From the NCBI GenBank assembly GCA_017303855.1, contig JAFLBL010000003.1:289618-353617 (forward strand): 64,000 bases of DNA, given 5' to 3'. The stretch comes from Chitinophagales bacterium. GTDB lineage: Bacteria > Bacteroidota > Bacteroidia > Chitinophagales > Chitinophagaceae. The notes under the pieces were generated by a model, which was not told where the DNA came from, did not search any database, and saw nothing but the letters and a program-made list of their open reading frames with translations. The translations under genes and the position numbers were made by a program. Shown piece by piece: positions 55,008-63,387 of this stretch (within the stretch, counting starts at the first letter, position 1; the number at the start of each line of letters is the position of its first letter).

Positions 55008-56657
55008 ATGTACGACATTCTACAACTGAACGACATGCTCGTTCCTGAGCTGCTTGACATTGCTGAACAGCTGAAAATCCCCAACGCCAAAAAATTAAGT
55101 AAACAGGATCTGGTATATAAGATTCTGGACAGTCAGGCGATAGCCGGTGCCAAAGGAGCAAAGCCCGCTGAAGACGGAAAGCGTAAACGGATTGTAAAAA
55201 CCAGCACCAGCACGGGTGGCAGTGAAGAAGCGGTGGTGGAAAGCGGCGAGGAAGAGAAGCCTGCTCCTGCTAAAAAAGCGCATGTGGTCGTGAAAAAAGA
55301 AGCGCCGGTTAAAAAAGTGCCGCGCAAGAAACATGAAGAGAAACCCGGACCTGTTGCCGAAGTAAAACAGGAAGAAGAAGAAGCAGACAACAACAGCACT
55401 ATTGAAGCCCCTGCACTGGATAGTAAAACGGAATTACTGGCACAGGCTATTCTCAATGAAGCCAGCCAGCAATCCGGTGAAAACGCCCAGGTACCCAATA
55501 AAGCCTATCCGCAGCGCCGCGAACAACAATTCAATGTTGAATTTGACGGAGTGATACTTGGTGAAGGTGTATTGGAAATGATGCCTGATGGTTATGGTTT
55601 CCTGCGTTCCTCCGATTACAACTATTTATCCTCTCCCGACGACGTATATGTATCTCCCTCGCAGATAAAACTGTTTGGTTTAAAAACCGGTGATACAGTT
55701 CATGGTGCGGTACGTCCGCCCAAAGAAGGAGAAAAATATTTTGCCTTACTGAAAGTGGATACCATCAATGGTAAGAGTCCCGAGGAAGTACGCGACCGTG
55801 TACCCTTCGATTATCTCACGCCCCTGTTCCCTTTCGAAAAGCTGAATCTGTTTACCACCGCTTCCGATTATTCCACGCGTATCATGGATTTGTTTACGCC
55901 GATAGGTAAAGGACAACGCGGACTGATTGTGGCGCAGCCGAAGACCGGTAAGACCATGTTGCTGAAAGCCGTGGCCAATGCCATTGCGGAAAATCACCCC
56001 GAGTGTTACCTGATGGTGGTACTGGTGGATGAGCGTCCGGAAGAGGTAACCGATATGGAACGCAGTATCAAAGGCGAAGTAATCGCTTCTACCTTTGATG
56101 AACCCGCTGAGAAACACGTAAAAGTGTCTACCATCGCCCTGCAGAAAGCAAAACGCCTGGTGGAATGCGGACACGATGTGGTGATCCTGCTTGATTCGAT
56201 TACCCGTCTGGCCCGTGCGCACAATACGGTGGCACCCGCATCCGGTAAAGTATTATCGGGTGGTGTGGAAGCCAATGCCATGCAGAAACCCAAACAGTTC
56301 TTTGGTGCCGCCCGTAAAATTGAAGACGGCGGATCGCTCACGATCATTGCCACGGCCCTGGTGGATACCGGAAGCAAGATGGATGAAGTGATCTTTGAAG
56401 AATTCAAAGGAACCGGTAATATGGAATTGCAGCTTGACCGCCGTCTCTCCAACAAACGGATCTTCCCCGCTATTGATATCGTGGCTTCCAGTACCCGTCG
56501 TGACGACCTGCTGCTGGAAAGGGACGTACTGCAGCGCATGAACCTGTTGCGTGTATACCTGACCGATATGAATACCGAAGAAGCCATGCGTGAACTGCAG
56601 AACCGGATGAAGGGCACGAAGAGTAATGAGGAGTTCCTGGCCAGTATGAACAGATAA
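55008..56657 (+). CDS. rho: Transcription termination factor Rho
   Basis: The 549-aa protein has an N-terminal domain ([31 protein letters not shown]), a Lys/Glu-rich insertion (about residues 50-165) that makes it about 130 residues longer than E. coli Rho, an RNA-binding cold-shock-like domain ([19 protein letters not shown]), and the ATPase core with Walker [13 protein letters not shown], Walker [16 protein letters not shown], and [14 protein letters not shown]. The charged insertion is known in Bacteroidota Rho. A terminator follows. Confidence 0.96.
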   Translation: MYDILQLNDMLVPELLDIAEQLKIPNAKKLSKQDLVYKILDSQAIAGAKGAKPAEDGKRKRIVKTSTSTGGSEEAVVESGEEEKPAPAKKAHVVVKKEAPVKKVPRKKHEEKPGPVAEVKQEEEEADNNSTIEAPALDSKTELLAQAILNEASQQSGENAQVPNKAYPQRREQQFNVEFDGVILGEGVLEMMPDGYGFLRSSDYNYLSSPDDVYVSPSQIKLFGLKTGDTVHGAVRPPKEGEKYFALLKVDTINGKSPEEVRDRVPFDYLTPLFPFEKLNLFTTASDYSTRIMDLFTPIGKGQRGLIVAQPKTGKTMLLKAVANAIAENHPECYLMVVLVDERPEEVTDMERSIKGEVIASTFDEPAEKHVKVSTIALQKAKRLVECGHDVVILLDSITRLARAHNTVAPASGKVLSGGVEANAMQKPKQFFGAARKIEDGGSLTIIATALVDTGSKMDEVIFEEFKGTGNMELQLDRRLSNKRIFPAIDIVASSTRRDDLLLERDVLQRMNLLRVYLTDMNTEEAMRELQNRMKGTKSNEEFLASMNR

Positions 56658-56676
56658 TAACAGACTGTTGAAATAG

Positions 56677-56706
56677 AAAAGACCGCTCAACGCGGTCTTT
56701 TTTTTT
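56677..56706 (+). terminator. Rho-independent terminator after rho
   Basis: AAAAGACCGC, a 5-nt loop, GCGGTCTTTT form a 10-bp perfect stem followed by nine Ts (56698-56706). Confidence 0.92.
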
Positions 56707-56711
56707 GGAAA

Positions 56712-56746
56712 GTGATTAGCAGATAGTAATTAGCAGTTAGTAGTCC
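56712..56746. repeat. Heptamer array downstream of rho
   Basis: Units gtgatta, gcagata, gtaatta, gcagtta and gtagtcc run in line. It lies between the rho terminator and the next gene. Confidence 0.55.
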
Positions 56747-56818
56747 GTTCGAAGCGATATCTCGCTCCGGAGCGTAACCGTAGTATAAACGAAATGCCTC
56801 TCGCCCCTTTTATTTGGC

Positions 56819-56826
56819 TAAATTTG
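56819..56826 (+). promoter_or_regulatory. Probable -7 promoter box of the selenouridine synthase gene
   Basis: TAAATTTG fits TAnnTTTG and ends 8 bp before ATG 56835, which would give a leaderless or nearly leaderless mRNA. It favours the ATG over the upstream TTG at 56814. Confidence 0.45.
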
Positions 56827-56834
56827 TGCCTCGC

Positions 56835-57965
56835 ATGGCCGTACATCGCATTCATATTGACGAATTCCTGGAGCTGGCAAAAACGCATCTTGTATTGGAT
56901 GTGCGTTCACCCGGCGAGTACAGGCATGCCCATATGCCCGGGGCCTTGTCCCTGCCCCTGTTTACGGATGAGGAACGAAAGCAAGTGGGCACGGCCTACA
57001 AACAGGTCAGCCGCGAAAAAGCCATTAAGATCGGGCTCGATTATTTCGGCCCCAAAATGCGGAAGATGGTGGAAGAAGTGGAAGCTCTCGCAACCGCATC
57101 CCGCATCCCGACTCCCGACTCCCGACTGATCCTGGTGTATTGCTGGAGAGGCGGCATGCGCAGTGGCGCGGTATCCTGGCTGCTCGATATGTATGGATTC
57201 AACGTGTACACCCTGGTTGGCGGCTACAAGAAGTTCCGGAACCATGTACTCGACAGTTTTAAATTACCCTGGCAATTCAACATTATCGGCGGCTACACCG
57301 GCTCCGGTAAAACCGAATTACTCAAAACCCTGATGGAAAAAGGGGAGAAAGTAATTGACCTCGAAGGCCTCGCTCATCACAAAGGCTCCGCCTTTGGTGC
57401 AATCGGAATGCCGGAGCAGCCAACGCAGGAGATGTTTGAAAATTTACTTAGTTGTGAGATGTCAGATGTGAGATGTGAGCAGGCCAAAACCGAGGTTTCA
57501 GGAGAAGGGCTGACATCCGACATCTCACATCACACATCCCGGATCTGGCTGGAAGACGAATCCCAGCGCATCGGCCTTATCAATATACCCGGGGACATCT
57601 GGCGGAATATGCGGCGCTCACCTGTTTTCTTTCTGGATATCCCTTTTGAGGAGCGTTTGCAGCATATTGTACCCGAATATGGCATTCTGGATGCCGAAAA
57701 ACTGATCGGGGCCATTGAACGAATCAGCCAGAAATTGGGTCATTTGAACGCAAAAACGGCCATTTTACTGTTAAAAGAGGGGAAAATCAGTGAAAGTTTC
57801 GCGATTTTGCTCAAATACTATGATAAGTTTTATTTCCGCTCTTTGCACAATCGGGAGCAGGCAGAAGCGTTAATACATACAGTAAAATGTAATACCGTAA
57901 GTCCTGAAAATGCCAATCTGCTTATCCGTGAAACCCAATTCCTCCAACAAAAGCCTCTGGCTTAG
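56835..57965 (+). CDS. mnmH: tRNA 2-selenouridine synthase (MnmH/SelU)
   Basis: The start is ATG 56835 (MAVHRIHIDEFLELAKTH). The about 376-aa protein has a rhodanese domain (LVLDVRSPGEYRHAHMPGALSLPLF) with the catalytic cysteine in VYCWRGGMRSGAV, and a P-loop domain (IIGGYTGSGKTELLKTL). It converts 2-thiouridine at the tRNA wobble position to 2-selenouridine. Two in-frame insertions built of 7-bp tandem repeats are visible: residues ATASRIPTPDSRL (57093-57127) and residues around SCEMSDVRCEQAK...SDISHHTSR (57455-57550). They interrupt otherwise conserved parts without breaking the frame. Its end overlaps the next gene by 56 bp. Confidence 0.93.
   Translation: MAVHRIHIDEFLELAKTHLVLDVRSPGEYRHAHMPGALSLPLFTDEERKQVGTAYKQVSREKAIKIGLDYFGPKMRKMVEEVEALATASRIPTPDSRLILVYCWRGGMRSGAVSWLLDMYGFNVYTLVGGYKKFRNHVLDSFKLPWQFNIIGGYTGSGKTELLKTLMEKGEKVIDLEGLAHHKGSAFGAIGMPEQPTQEMFENLLSCEMSDVRCEQAKTEVSGEGLTSDISHHTSRIWLEDESQRIGLINIPGDIWRNMRRSPVFFLDIPFEERLQHIVPEYGILDAEKLIGAIERISQKLGHLNAKTAILLLKEGKISESFAILLKYYDKFYFRSLHNREQAEALIHTVKCNTVSPENANLLIRETQFLQQKPLA
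57093..57127 (+). repeat. In-frame heptamer array in mnmH (rhodanese region)
   Basis: accgcat, cccgcat and cccgact three times; 35 bp, five units. In frame it codes for residues ATASRIPTPDSRL, a low-complexity loop between two conserved blocks. Confidence 0.8.
57455..57550 (+). repeat. In-frame inverted pair of heptamer arrays in mnmH (P-loop region)
   Basis: Left units tgagatg, tcagatg, tgagatg and tgagcag (57455-57482) face right units gctgaca, tccgaca, tctcaca and tcacaca (57509-57536). The two arms are about 22 of 27 bases complementary. The frame is kept through both arms. Confidence 0.8.
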
Positions 57966-59616
57966 CCTCCTCCTGTTCCTGAGTCCCCTGTTTTTTTATG
58001 GCCAGACCCTCACCGGACTTTGGGTAGGAACCGTACACAACGACAGTGCCTCCGTGCGCAAGGATCAGTCTTTTGAAATAGTGCTGACCGAATACAAAGG
58101 CAAAGTGTTTGGATACTCCCGCAGTGAATTCATTGTAAACGACACTTTGTATTATATCGTGAAGCGGGTAAAGGGTACGATTGAAGGAAATATCTGTGAA
58201 GTAAAGGATGATGAGATTATCGCATATAATTTCCGGGGCAAACTGGATAAGGGAATTAAGGTCACCAGTACCTTCCGCCGTAGTCAGAGCGACAGCATGT
58301 GGCAGCTGGATGGCAGCTGGAAGACCAATAAAACACGGAATTATTATTCCGTAGCAGGCAAGGTAACCCTGGGAGAGGAAAAAGACCTGACCGCTTCTAA
58401 AATATTCCCGCACCTGGAAGAATTGAAAATGGCCGATGAGGTGGCTTTTTATAAAGAAAGAAAAGAAGAGCAATCTGCTCCCGTGGTAAAAATAGCGCGG
58501 CCGGAAAAGGTTCAGACGGAATATACCGATAAGATCCCCGATCATACAACCACTGATATTACCGTACGGAAACCTGAATTACCGGCACCCGTTACAGTTG
58601 CTCCCCCCGTAGCAGTTGTGACTTCCAAAAATGAAGAGGTTGTAAAACCGGCATTAAGCGAGACCGGTAACAGTCAGTCTGCCATTGCCAAAACGGAAAC
58701 AAAGCCTGTATTGTCAAAAGTGGAGAGTCCGGATGAATCCCTGGAGAAGAAACCTGCTTTACTTCAACCGGGGAAAACGGAACAGCCCGGCACAAAAGAA
58801 ACGGCAAAGCCCGTAGCGACGGCGGCCAATAAAACAGAGACGCAGTCATCCGCTGTAGCTACCAGCAATGATAAACCGGTGTTAACCGCCGGAGGAAAAA
58901 CAACGCAGACAGCAGCAACGACTGTACCTCTAAAACAAAGCGATAAACCCGCTGTTGTCAGCAGTGCTACACAGCCCGGGCAGACCACCAGGGATAAGCC
59001 GGTACAAACTGCCGGCAATACGGTAGAAACAATAGCCGTAAAAACAGGCAGCAATCCCAAACCAGCGATTAACCCGTCCGCCCCTGTTGTAACAGCCGCG
59101 CCGGAAAAGTCAGCGGTTCAGGAGACGGTGGCCGCCGCCCCGGTTATTACCAATAAATCTGTAGCGGAAAACCCGGTACCGGTCACCAAACCGGTTATAC
59201 AGCCCGGTAACAGTAATGCATTGATCGTAAAGAACGCCGGTGAAGACCCGATAAAAAAATCTTCCGTAATCAGCGGCCGGAAATCCGAGTTTACCCAGGA
59301 AATACAATTCCGGTCCGACAGTCTTATACTCACGCTGTATGACAATGGGGAAATAGACGGCGATACGGTAAGTGTCTATCTCAATGGCGAAGTGGTGATG
59401 CCCAGCCAGGGATTAAAAAGTTCGGCTATCCGTAAGACCATTCATCTGCCGCATGATTTGGAAACCTTTACCCTTGTGATGTTTGCTGAAAGTCTGGGTA
59501 AGTATCCGCCTAATACCGGGCTGCTTGTAATCCGTGATGGAAATGATGTGTATAATCTGCGTTTCAGTTCGGATTTTTCGAAGAGTGCGGGGATTGTGTT
59601 CAGGAAGAGAAGTTGA
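57910..59616 (+). CDS. Secreted protein with a Pro/Lys/Thr-rich linker
   Basis: The 568-aa product has a signal peptide (MPICLSVKPNSSNKSLWLSLLLFLSPLFFYGQT), an N-terminal folded domain (LWVGTVHNDSASVRKDQSFEIVLTEYKGKVFGYSRSEF, about residues 35-145), a low-complexity linker of about 250 residues rich in Pro, Lys, Thr and Val, and a C-terminal beta domain (FRSDSLILTLYDNGEIDGDTVSVYLNGEVVM). The start overlaps mnmH by 56 bp, so the first part of the signal sequence is encoded inside it. I do not recognise the family. An octamer array runs through its stop codon. Confidence 0.7.
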   Translation: MPICLSVKPNSSNKSLWLSLLLFLSPLFFYGQTLTGLWVGTVHNDSASVRKDQSFEIVLTEYKGKVFGYSRSEFIVNDTLYYIVKRVKGTIEGNICEVKDDEIIAYNFRGKLDKGIKVTSTFRRSQSDSMWQLDGSWKTNKTRNYYSVAGKVTLGEEKDLTASKIFPHLEELKMADEVAFYKERKEEQSAPVVKIARPEKVQTEYTDKIPDHTTTDITVRKPELPAPVTVAPPVAVVTSKNEEVVKPALSETGNSQSAIAKTETKPVLSKVESPDESLEKKPALLQPGKTEQPGTKETAKPVATAANKTETQSSAVATSNDKPVLTAGGKTTQTAATTVPLKQSDKPAVVSSATQPGQTTRDKPVQTAGNTVETIAVKTGSNPKPAINPSAPVVTAAPEKSAVQETVAAAPVITNKSVAENPVPVTKPVIQPGNSNALIVKNAGEDPIKKSSVISGRKSEFTQEIQFRSDSLILTLYDNGEIDGDTVSVYLNGEVVMPSQGLKSSAIRKTIHLPHDLETFTLVMFAESLGKYPPNTGLLVIRDGNDVYNLRFSSDFSKSAGIVFRKRS

Positions 59617-59666
59617 GGGGTTGAGAAGGTTGAAAGGTTGATAAGTTGATTAGTTCATAAGGATAG
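59611..59666. repeat. Octamer tandem array at the stop of the secreted-protein gene
   Basis: Seven 8-bp units (agttgagg, ggttgaga, aggttgaa, aggttgat, aagttgat, tagttcat, aaggatag); the first includes the TGA stop at 59614-59616. Unit length is 8 here, against 7 elsewhere. Confidence 0.7.
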
Positions 59667-59741
59667 AAACTTTACGGGTTTGATGTATTTACTTTCCTGT
59701 TGTGATTCTTCCCGCGCCACCTGCCTCTGCCGGCAGGCAGG

Positions 59742-59762
59742 CTCATTACTGATTACTCATTA
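59742..59762. repeat. Short heptamer run
   Basis: ctcatta, ctgatta and ctcatta: three successive 7-bp units in the gap before the integrase gene. Confidence 0.5.
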
Positions 59763-60030
59763 TTCCCTCCTGTTAAATTCTTCGTTCATCACTACCTCTT
59801 GTTCGAAAATTAATTATATTTAATCAACCAACCTGTCCTGACAATTCACCCACCTGATGTAAGGGCCGGTTTGTGTTAAGGTGAACCGGCTGTGTAATTC
59901 CCCGGCTTATCTTTTTTTCATTTTTATGTTTGCCAGCCGGCCTTCCCGCTGTGACTGAGGTGCACGAAGTGCGTCAGTAAAAAAACCGGATTTCTGTTTA
60001 AAAACCCCTTTTTTTTATTGTAAACGGGAG

Positions 60031-60049
60031 TAAGTTTCAGGTAAACTTA
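60031..60049 (+). promoter_or_regulatory. Palindrome over the integrase leader
   Basis: TAAGTTT-CAGGT-AAACTTA lies 4 nt before the ATG at 60054. It could be an operator or a hairpin covering the ribosome binding site of the integrase mRNA. Confidence 0.35.
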
Positions 60050-60053
60050 TTCC

Positions 60054-61265
60054 ATGAAAAAAGTGCATTTGAAGCCCCTGCAACACCGTGGGCAGGAATG
60101 TATCGGGTTATATTTTGACAATTCTGCTGTTATAAACGGCGCATTGCGTCAGAAAGCGGGAGCCAGGTGGAGCCAGACCAATAAATGCTGGTATGTGCCC
60201 CTCAGTGAGGAAAATCACAACAGGATTTATACAGTCTTACAGAGTATAGCCGTATTGGAAGAGAAGGAATTGCTTGATTACCTGTCGGAGAAAAAGGCCG
60301 GGGCTGTTTTGGCGACTACTGGTGCAGGTGATGCGGGATTGAAAACGGTGGAGGAGGTTAAGTCAATCCGTACTACTCAGAAGGCAGAGCCGGTTGCAGA
60401 CAATGTTATCCATCCGGCAAATGCGGGTGTGTTACCGGAGTTAAAGCAACAGTTGGTACTTAGGGGCTACAGCGCCTCTACCATCAGAACATATATGAAT
60501 GAAATGCGGGTGTTCCTGGTGACGGTAAAAGAACATCCGGTAAAGGAGTTTACGCCGGAACGGCTTCGCGATTATTTTCAATATTGCCTGGAGGTGTTAA
60601 AACTCACGGAGAACACGTTGCACAGCCGGATCAATGCGCTGAAGTTTTACTATGAGCGGGTATTGAAGCGGGAGAAGTTCTTTTTTGACATTCCCCGACC
60701 GAAGAAAGGGATGCAGTTGCCCCGGGTGCTGAGCAAGGAAGAGATGGTTCGTTTGCTGAGGGCCATTGAGAATGTAAAGCATAAAACAATGATTATGCTC
60801 GGTTATGCCTGTGGGTTACGGGTCAGTGAAATCATACATATAGAACTTCGGGATGTAGACAAGGATCGTCATTTGCTGATGATCCGGCGGGGCAAGGGTA
60901 AAAAGGACCGGGTGGTAAGTTTAAGTCCGGTAATGATGGTCATGTTGCAGGAGTACCAGGCAATATATGCCACCAGCCGCTACTTGTTTGAGGGTCAGGA
61001 GAGCGGGGAGATGTACAGTATCCGGAGTTTGCAGGCCATTATACAAAAGGCCAAGGAGAAAGCCGGTATAAACCGGGAGGGGGGCATGCACATGTTGCGG
61101 CATAGTTTTGCCACCCATTTAATAGAAAAAGGAACAGATGTGGTTTTTATACAGCGTTTGCTGGGTCACAATGATATAAAAACCACGTTGCGGTATCTGC
61201 ATGTAACCAATAAAAACCTGTTGAACATCATCAGTCCGCTGGACGACATCAAGGATTTTCTATAA
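60054..61265 (+). CDS. Tyrosine recombinase (integron-integrase-like)
   Basis: The 403-aa protein has an N-terminal domain of about 120 residues (HRGQECIGLYF...ARWSQTNKCWYVPLSEENHN) not found in E. coli XerC, a core-binding SAM-like domain (about 125-205), and the catalytic domain with all active-site residues: R256 (CGLRVSEI), K283 (GKGKKDR), H346 and R349 (HMLRHSF), H372 (LLGHND) and the nucleophile Y381 (YLHVT). It lacks the extra alpha-helical insertion of classical IntI, but the ending NLLNIISPLDDI resembles the IntI C-terminus. It lies upstream of an attC-like array and points the same way as the cassettes, unlike most IntI, which face away from them. Confidence 0.85.
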   Translation: MKKVHLKPLQHRGQECIGLYFDNSAVINGALRQKAGARWSQTNKCWYVPLSEENHNRIYTVLQSIAVLEEKELLDYLSEKKAGAVLATTGAGDAGLKTVEEVKSIRTTQKAEPVADNVIHPANAGVLPELKQQLVLRGYSASTIRTYMNEMRVFLVTVKEHPVKEFTPERLRDYFQYCLEVLKLTENTLHSRINALKFYYERVLKREKFFFDIPRPKKGMQLPRVLSKEEMVRLLRAIENVKHKTMIMLGYACGLRVSEIIHIELRDVDKDRHLLMIRRGKGKKDRVVSLSPVMMVMLQEYQAIYATSRYLFEGQESGEMYSIRSLQAIIQKAKEKAGINREGGMHMLRHSFATHLIEKGTDVVFIQRLLGHNDIKTTLRYLHVTNKNLLNIISPLDDIKDFL

Positions 61266-61408
61266 AAAAGACCCGGGCATCCCTTGTATTGGCGCAATAA
61301 ACATACTCTGGCCCAAAAACTACACAACTGTTATAGCGCTTTAATTTTCAAGGCTGCCATACTCATTAAAATAAAAAAACAGGTATCGTATATTCGCTAA
61401 TACATACG
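61266..61408 (+). other. Candidate attI region
   Basis: 143 bp between the integrase stop and the first cassette boundary. The sequence before the boundary (CATAC|GTTGG) does not have the TGNCC spacer found before the two internal boundaries, so this is not an ordinary attC and fits a primary attI site. No ORF. Confidence 0.5.
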
Positions 61409-62286
61409 TTGGCAGATATGCTATCATTATTCTGAGTATGAAGATTCTTTATTATTTAAGTTTTTTTTGTTTACTGACAGCAAACTGTAATACATCCACA
61501 ACAAACACCGACAACAAAATAATTGTCCAGAAAAAAGATAATCAGGACATCGATGGTTTAAATAACGAAAATGATAAAATATCTTTTTTAAGATATAAGA
61601 TAGCTAAACTACATCTTGATACAATTCAAAATGGCTTTGACTCAATTCAATTGCGAATTTGGATTCTAGGAGGCCTGTTTGGAAATGTGGATCTCTATAT
61701 ATTAAAAAATGTAAAATCAAAGTGGACAGCTCAAAACTATAAATTGTTCCTTGATTCAAATATTGTAAATGGTAAAGATCAAAATAAGTATACAAATGGG
61801 TCTGAACCCTTTCAAATAGTAAAACATAGATTATTGAAACCTATAATTCCCTGGAGTATTTTTATTGATAGCCTGAGTAAACTTCAAATAATGACATTAC
61901 CCGATATGGATGAAATAACAGGTATGAAAATAAATTCTACAGACGCAGGTAGTATTGTAGTTGAAGTTGCGACTAGACAATTTTATCGAAATTACCATTA
62001 TTCAGACCCAGTGGAATTTGCTGAAAGGTACACTGAGGCGAAAAACATAAACTATATTGTTTCCCTGATTCTTACAACATTAAAATAACCGCACATCTGC
62101 CAACAGTGGGTTTTGTGCAATGGCCAGTCAGAATATATGCTCATCGACAGAATATAGGTCGGCTGCATATCGGGCTGGCACGGCCTTTTTTGAATATTAT
62201 CTTTAAAAAGTAACTTTAATCTCCGGTGGGGATTCCGCACCCGGCTTTTCGTAACTCCGATTGGCCACTGCACAAAGCCCTGGCCG
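61409..62286 (+). mobile_element. Cassette 1 (integron-like)
   Basis: Runs from the base after G61408 in GTTGGCAGATATGC to G62286, the boundary of cassette 2. It holds one gene and its attC-like site. The first 14 bases (61408-61421) are complementary, with one mismatch, to GCACATCTGCCAAC at 62091-62104. Confidence 0.7.
61438..62088 (+). CDS. Cassette 1 cargo: AT-rich lipoprotein of unknown family
   Basis: The 216-aa product begins with a signal peptide and lipobox (LLTANC) followed by a Thr/Asn-rich linker. The rest is mixed alpha/beta (LRIWILGGLFGNVDLYILKNVKSKW; ITGMKINSTDAGSIVVEVATRQFYRNY). I do not recognise a family. Base composition is visibly more AT-rich than the flanking host genes, as expected for captured DNA. 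The start lies 29 bp after the cassette boundary and the stop 2 nt before the attC-like site, the tight packing typical of integron cassettes. Confidence 0.7.
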   Translation: MKILYYLSFFCLLTANCNTSTTNTDNKIIVQKKDNQDIDGLNNENDKISFLRYKIAKLHLDTIQNGFDSIQLRIWILGGLFGNVDLYILKNVKSKWTAQNYKLFLDSNIVNGKDQNKYTNGSEPFQIVKHRLLKPIIPWSIFIDSLSKLQIMTLPDMDEITGMKINSTDAGSIVVEVATRQFYRNYHYSDPVEFAERYTEAKNINYIVSLILTTLK

Positions 62287-62300
62287 TTGCCTGCTATTGT
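62091..62300 (+). mobile_element. attC-like site 1
   Basis: About 209 bp. The left part has the arm GCACATCTGCCAAC (62091-62104), a 3-nt spacer, and an inner arm (62108-62129). The right part has the inner arm (62259-62280), spacer TGGCC and G62286|TTGCC. The inner arms match at 19 of 22 positions, with mismatches at 4, 13 and 20. The middle, about 130 nt, carries further short inverted repeats. Confidence 0.75.
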
Positions 62301-63387
62301 ATAGCGACATTCTACTATGATTACAGAAGACCAAATTCTTGCAAAGCTTGACTATTATAAATTAGGCTACTATTGCCAGTTTATAGACTTAGGACATGTC
62401 TATTCTTATCTAATAGACAGTAGACTTAATATTTTCAAAGGTGACAATGACAATTGGGCAATTGCTTCCGAAAGATTAGGTTATAATCCAAGAGGTGGTG
62501 GCATTATGCTTGACATATGTTTTTTCGGAAATTGCCTCACAAATTTGGAACATTACAATGGACAAGACACAAACTATTACACAGTTTATCCTATTGAATG
62601 GAATGACTTCAACGAAACAGTTGACGGTGAAATTCTAAAACCCGACGCAAAATTTTGGAATATAAGAGGCAATCAAATTGAACTTACCCACGACAAGCAG
62701 GATTATCTGAACGCAGGAATTGAACTTAAAGAATATGAACCTGGAGAAATTTCATTAGAAGAAGTTGGCAGATTACTCATAACAAAACACAGTGACTTAT
62801 TTAGAGCAACAGACGATGAACTTTTCAAATCAATCCCTAAAGAGCTTAAGAAAATACTTGTTATTGACGAATGGTATCATCGGGACTTCCAAGAAATTAT
62901 TCAGCCCACAATGAGTGACGAACACTTGCGGACAACTTATGAATTCAAGAAAAATCTTGTTGGCGGTGAATATCCTTTGGACTATGAAACTTTTGCTTCT
63001 ATGTTTAGGCAACAGGAAAAAACAACAGGCGAGTACAATCAAAGTCAATATCAGGATAACCGACCAAGTTCTTATGAAACATGGCAGCTCATAGCTAAGG
63101 TTATTGCAACTGGTGACATTACTTTATACAAGCCGACATTGGAACCAAATACGCATTGGAAAAATTGGCCTGACTCTGGTAGCATGTGACGAACAACAGC
63201 AGGCAACAGGGAGTTTGCTGCTATGCTGGCTGACGAATATGTTCTCAGCTTCATATCGCTATCAGCCCATATCCAGCCGACGGAATTCTATCAGCTTTTG
63301 TTGTTAACTTCATCATGAGTTTTTCAAATCGGCAGCGGCTCCGGGCTGGACATTAAAAAATATCAGCACAGCAGCAAGCTCTGTCCG
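62287..63387 (+). mobile_element. Cassette 2 (integron-like)
   Basis: Runs from the base after G62286 to G63387. GTTGCCTGCTATTGT (62286-62300) is complementary, with one mismatch, to ACAACAGCAGGCAAC at 63193-63207. It holds one gene and its attC-like site. Confidence 0.7.
62317..63189 (+). CDS. Cassette 2 cargo: 290-aa protein, possible DUF7003-type
   Basis: The protein begins MITEDQILAKLDYYKLGYYC and continues YSYLIDSRLNIFKGDNDNWAIASERLGYNPRGGG, DICFFGNCLTNLEHYNGQDTNYYTVYP and LKKILVIDEWYHRDF. This looks like a Bacteroidota domain of unknown function (perhaps DUF7003), recognised only by feel. No signal peptide is present and the protein is acidic. Base composition is AT-rich. The stop is 3 nt before the attC-like site 2. 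A defence or toxin-related role is typical for cassette cargo, but nothing here shows it. Confidence 0.65.
   Translation: MITEDQILAKLDYYKLGYYCQFIDLGHVYSYLIDSRLNIFKGDNDNWAIASERLGYNPRGGGIMLDICFFGNCLTNLEHYNGQDTNYYTVYPIEWNDFNETVDGEILKPDAKFWNIRGNQIELTHDKQDYLNAGIELKEYEPGEISLEEVGRLLITKHSDLFRATDDELFKSIPKELKKILVIDEWYHRDFQEIIQPTMSDEHLRTTYEFKKNLVGGEYPLDYETFASMFRQQEKTTGEYNQSQYQDNRPSSYETWQLIAKVIATGDITLYKPTLEPNTHWKNWPDSGSM

Larger units (their letters stand above)
59617..60053. other. 437-bp intergenic region before the integrase gene
   Basis: No credible ORF. It holds the octamer array, a palindrome around GCCGGCAGGCAGG (about 59720-59742), a short heptamer run (ctcatta, ctgatta, ctcatta at 59742-59762), a hairpin GCCGGTT...AACCGGC at 59865-59890, an inverted repeat at about 59951-59980, and a palindrome before the integrase start. 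Confidence 0.6.
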
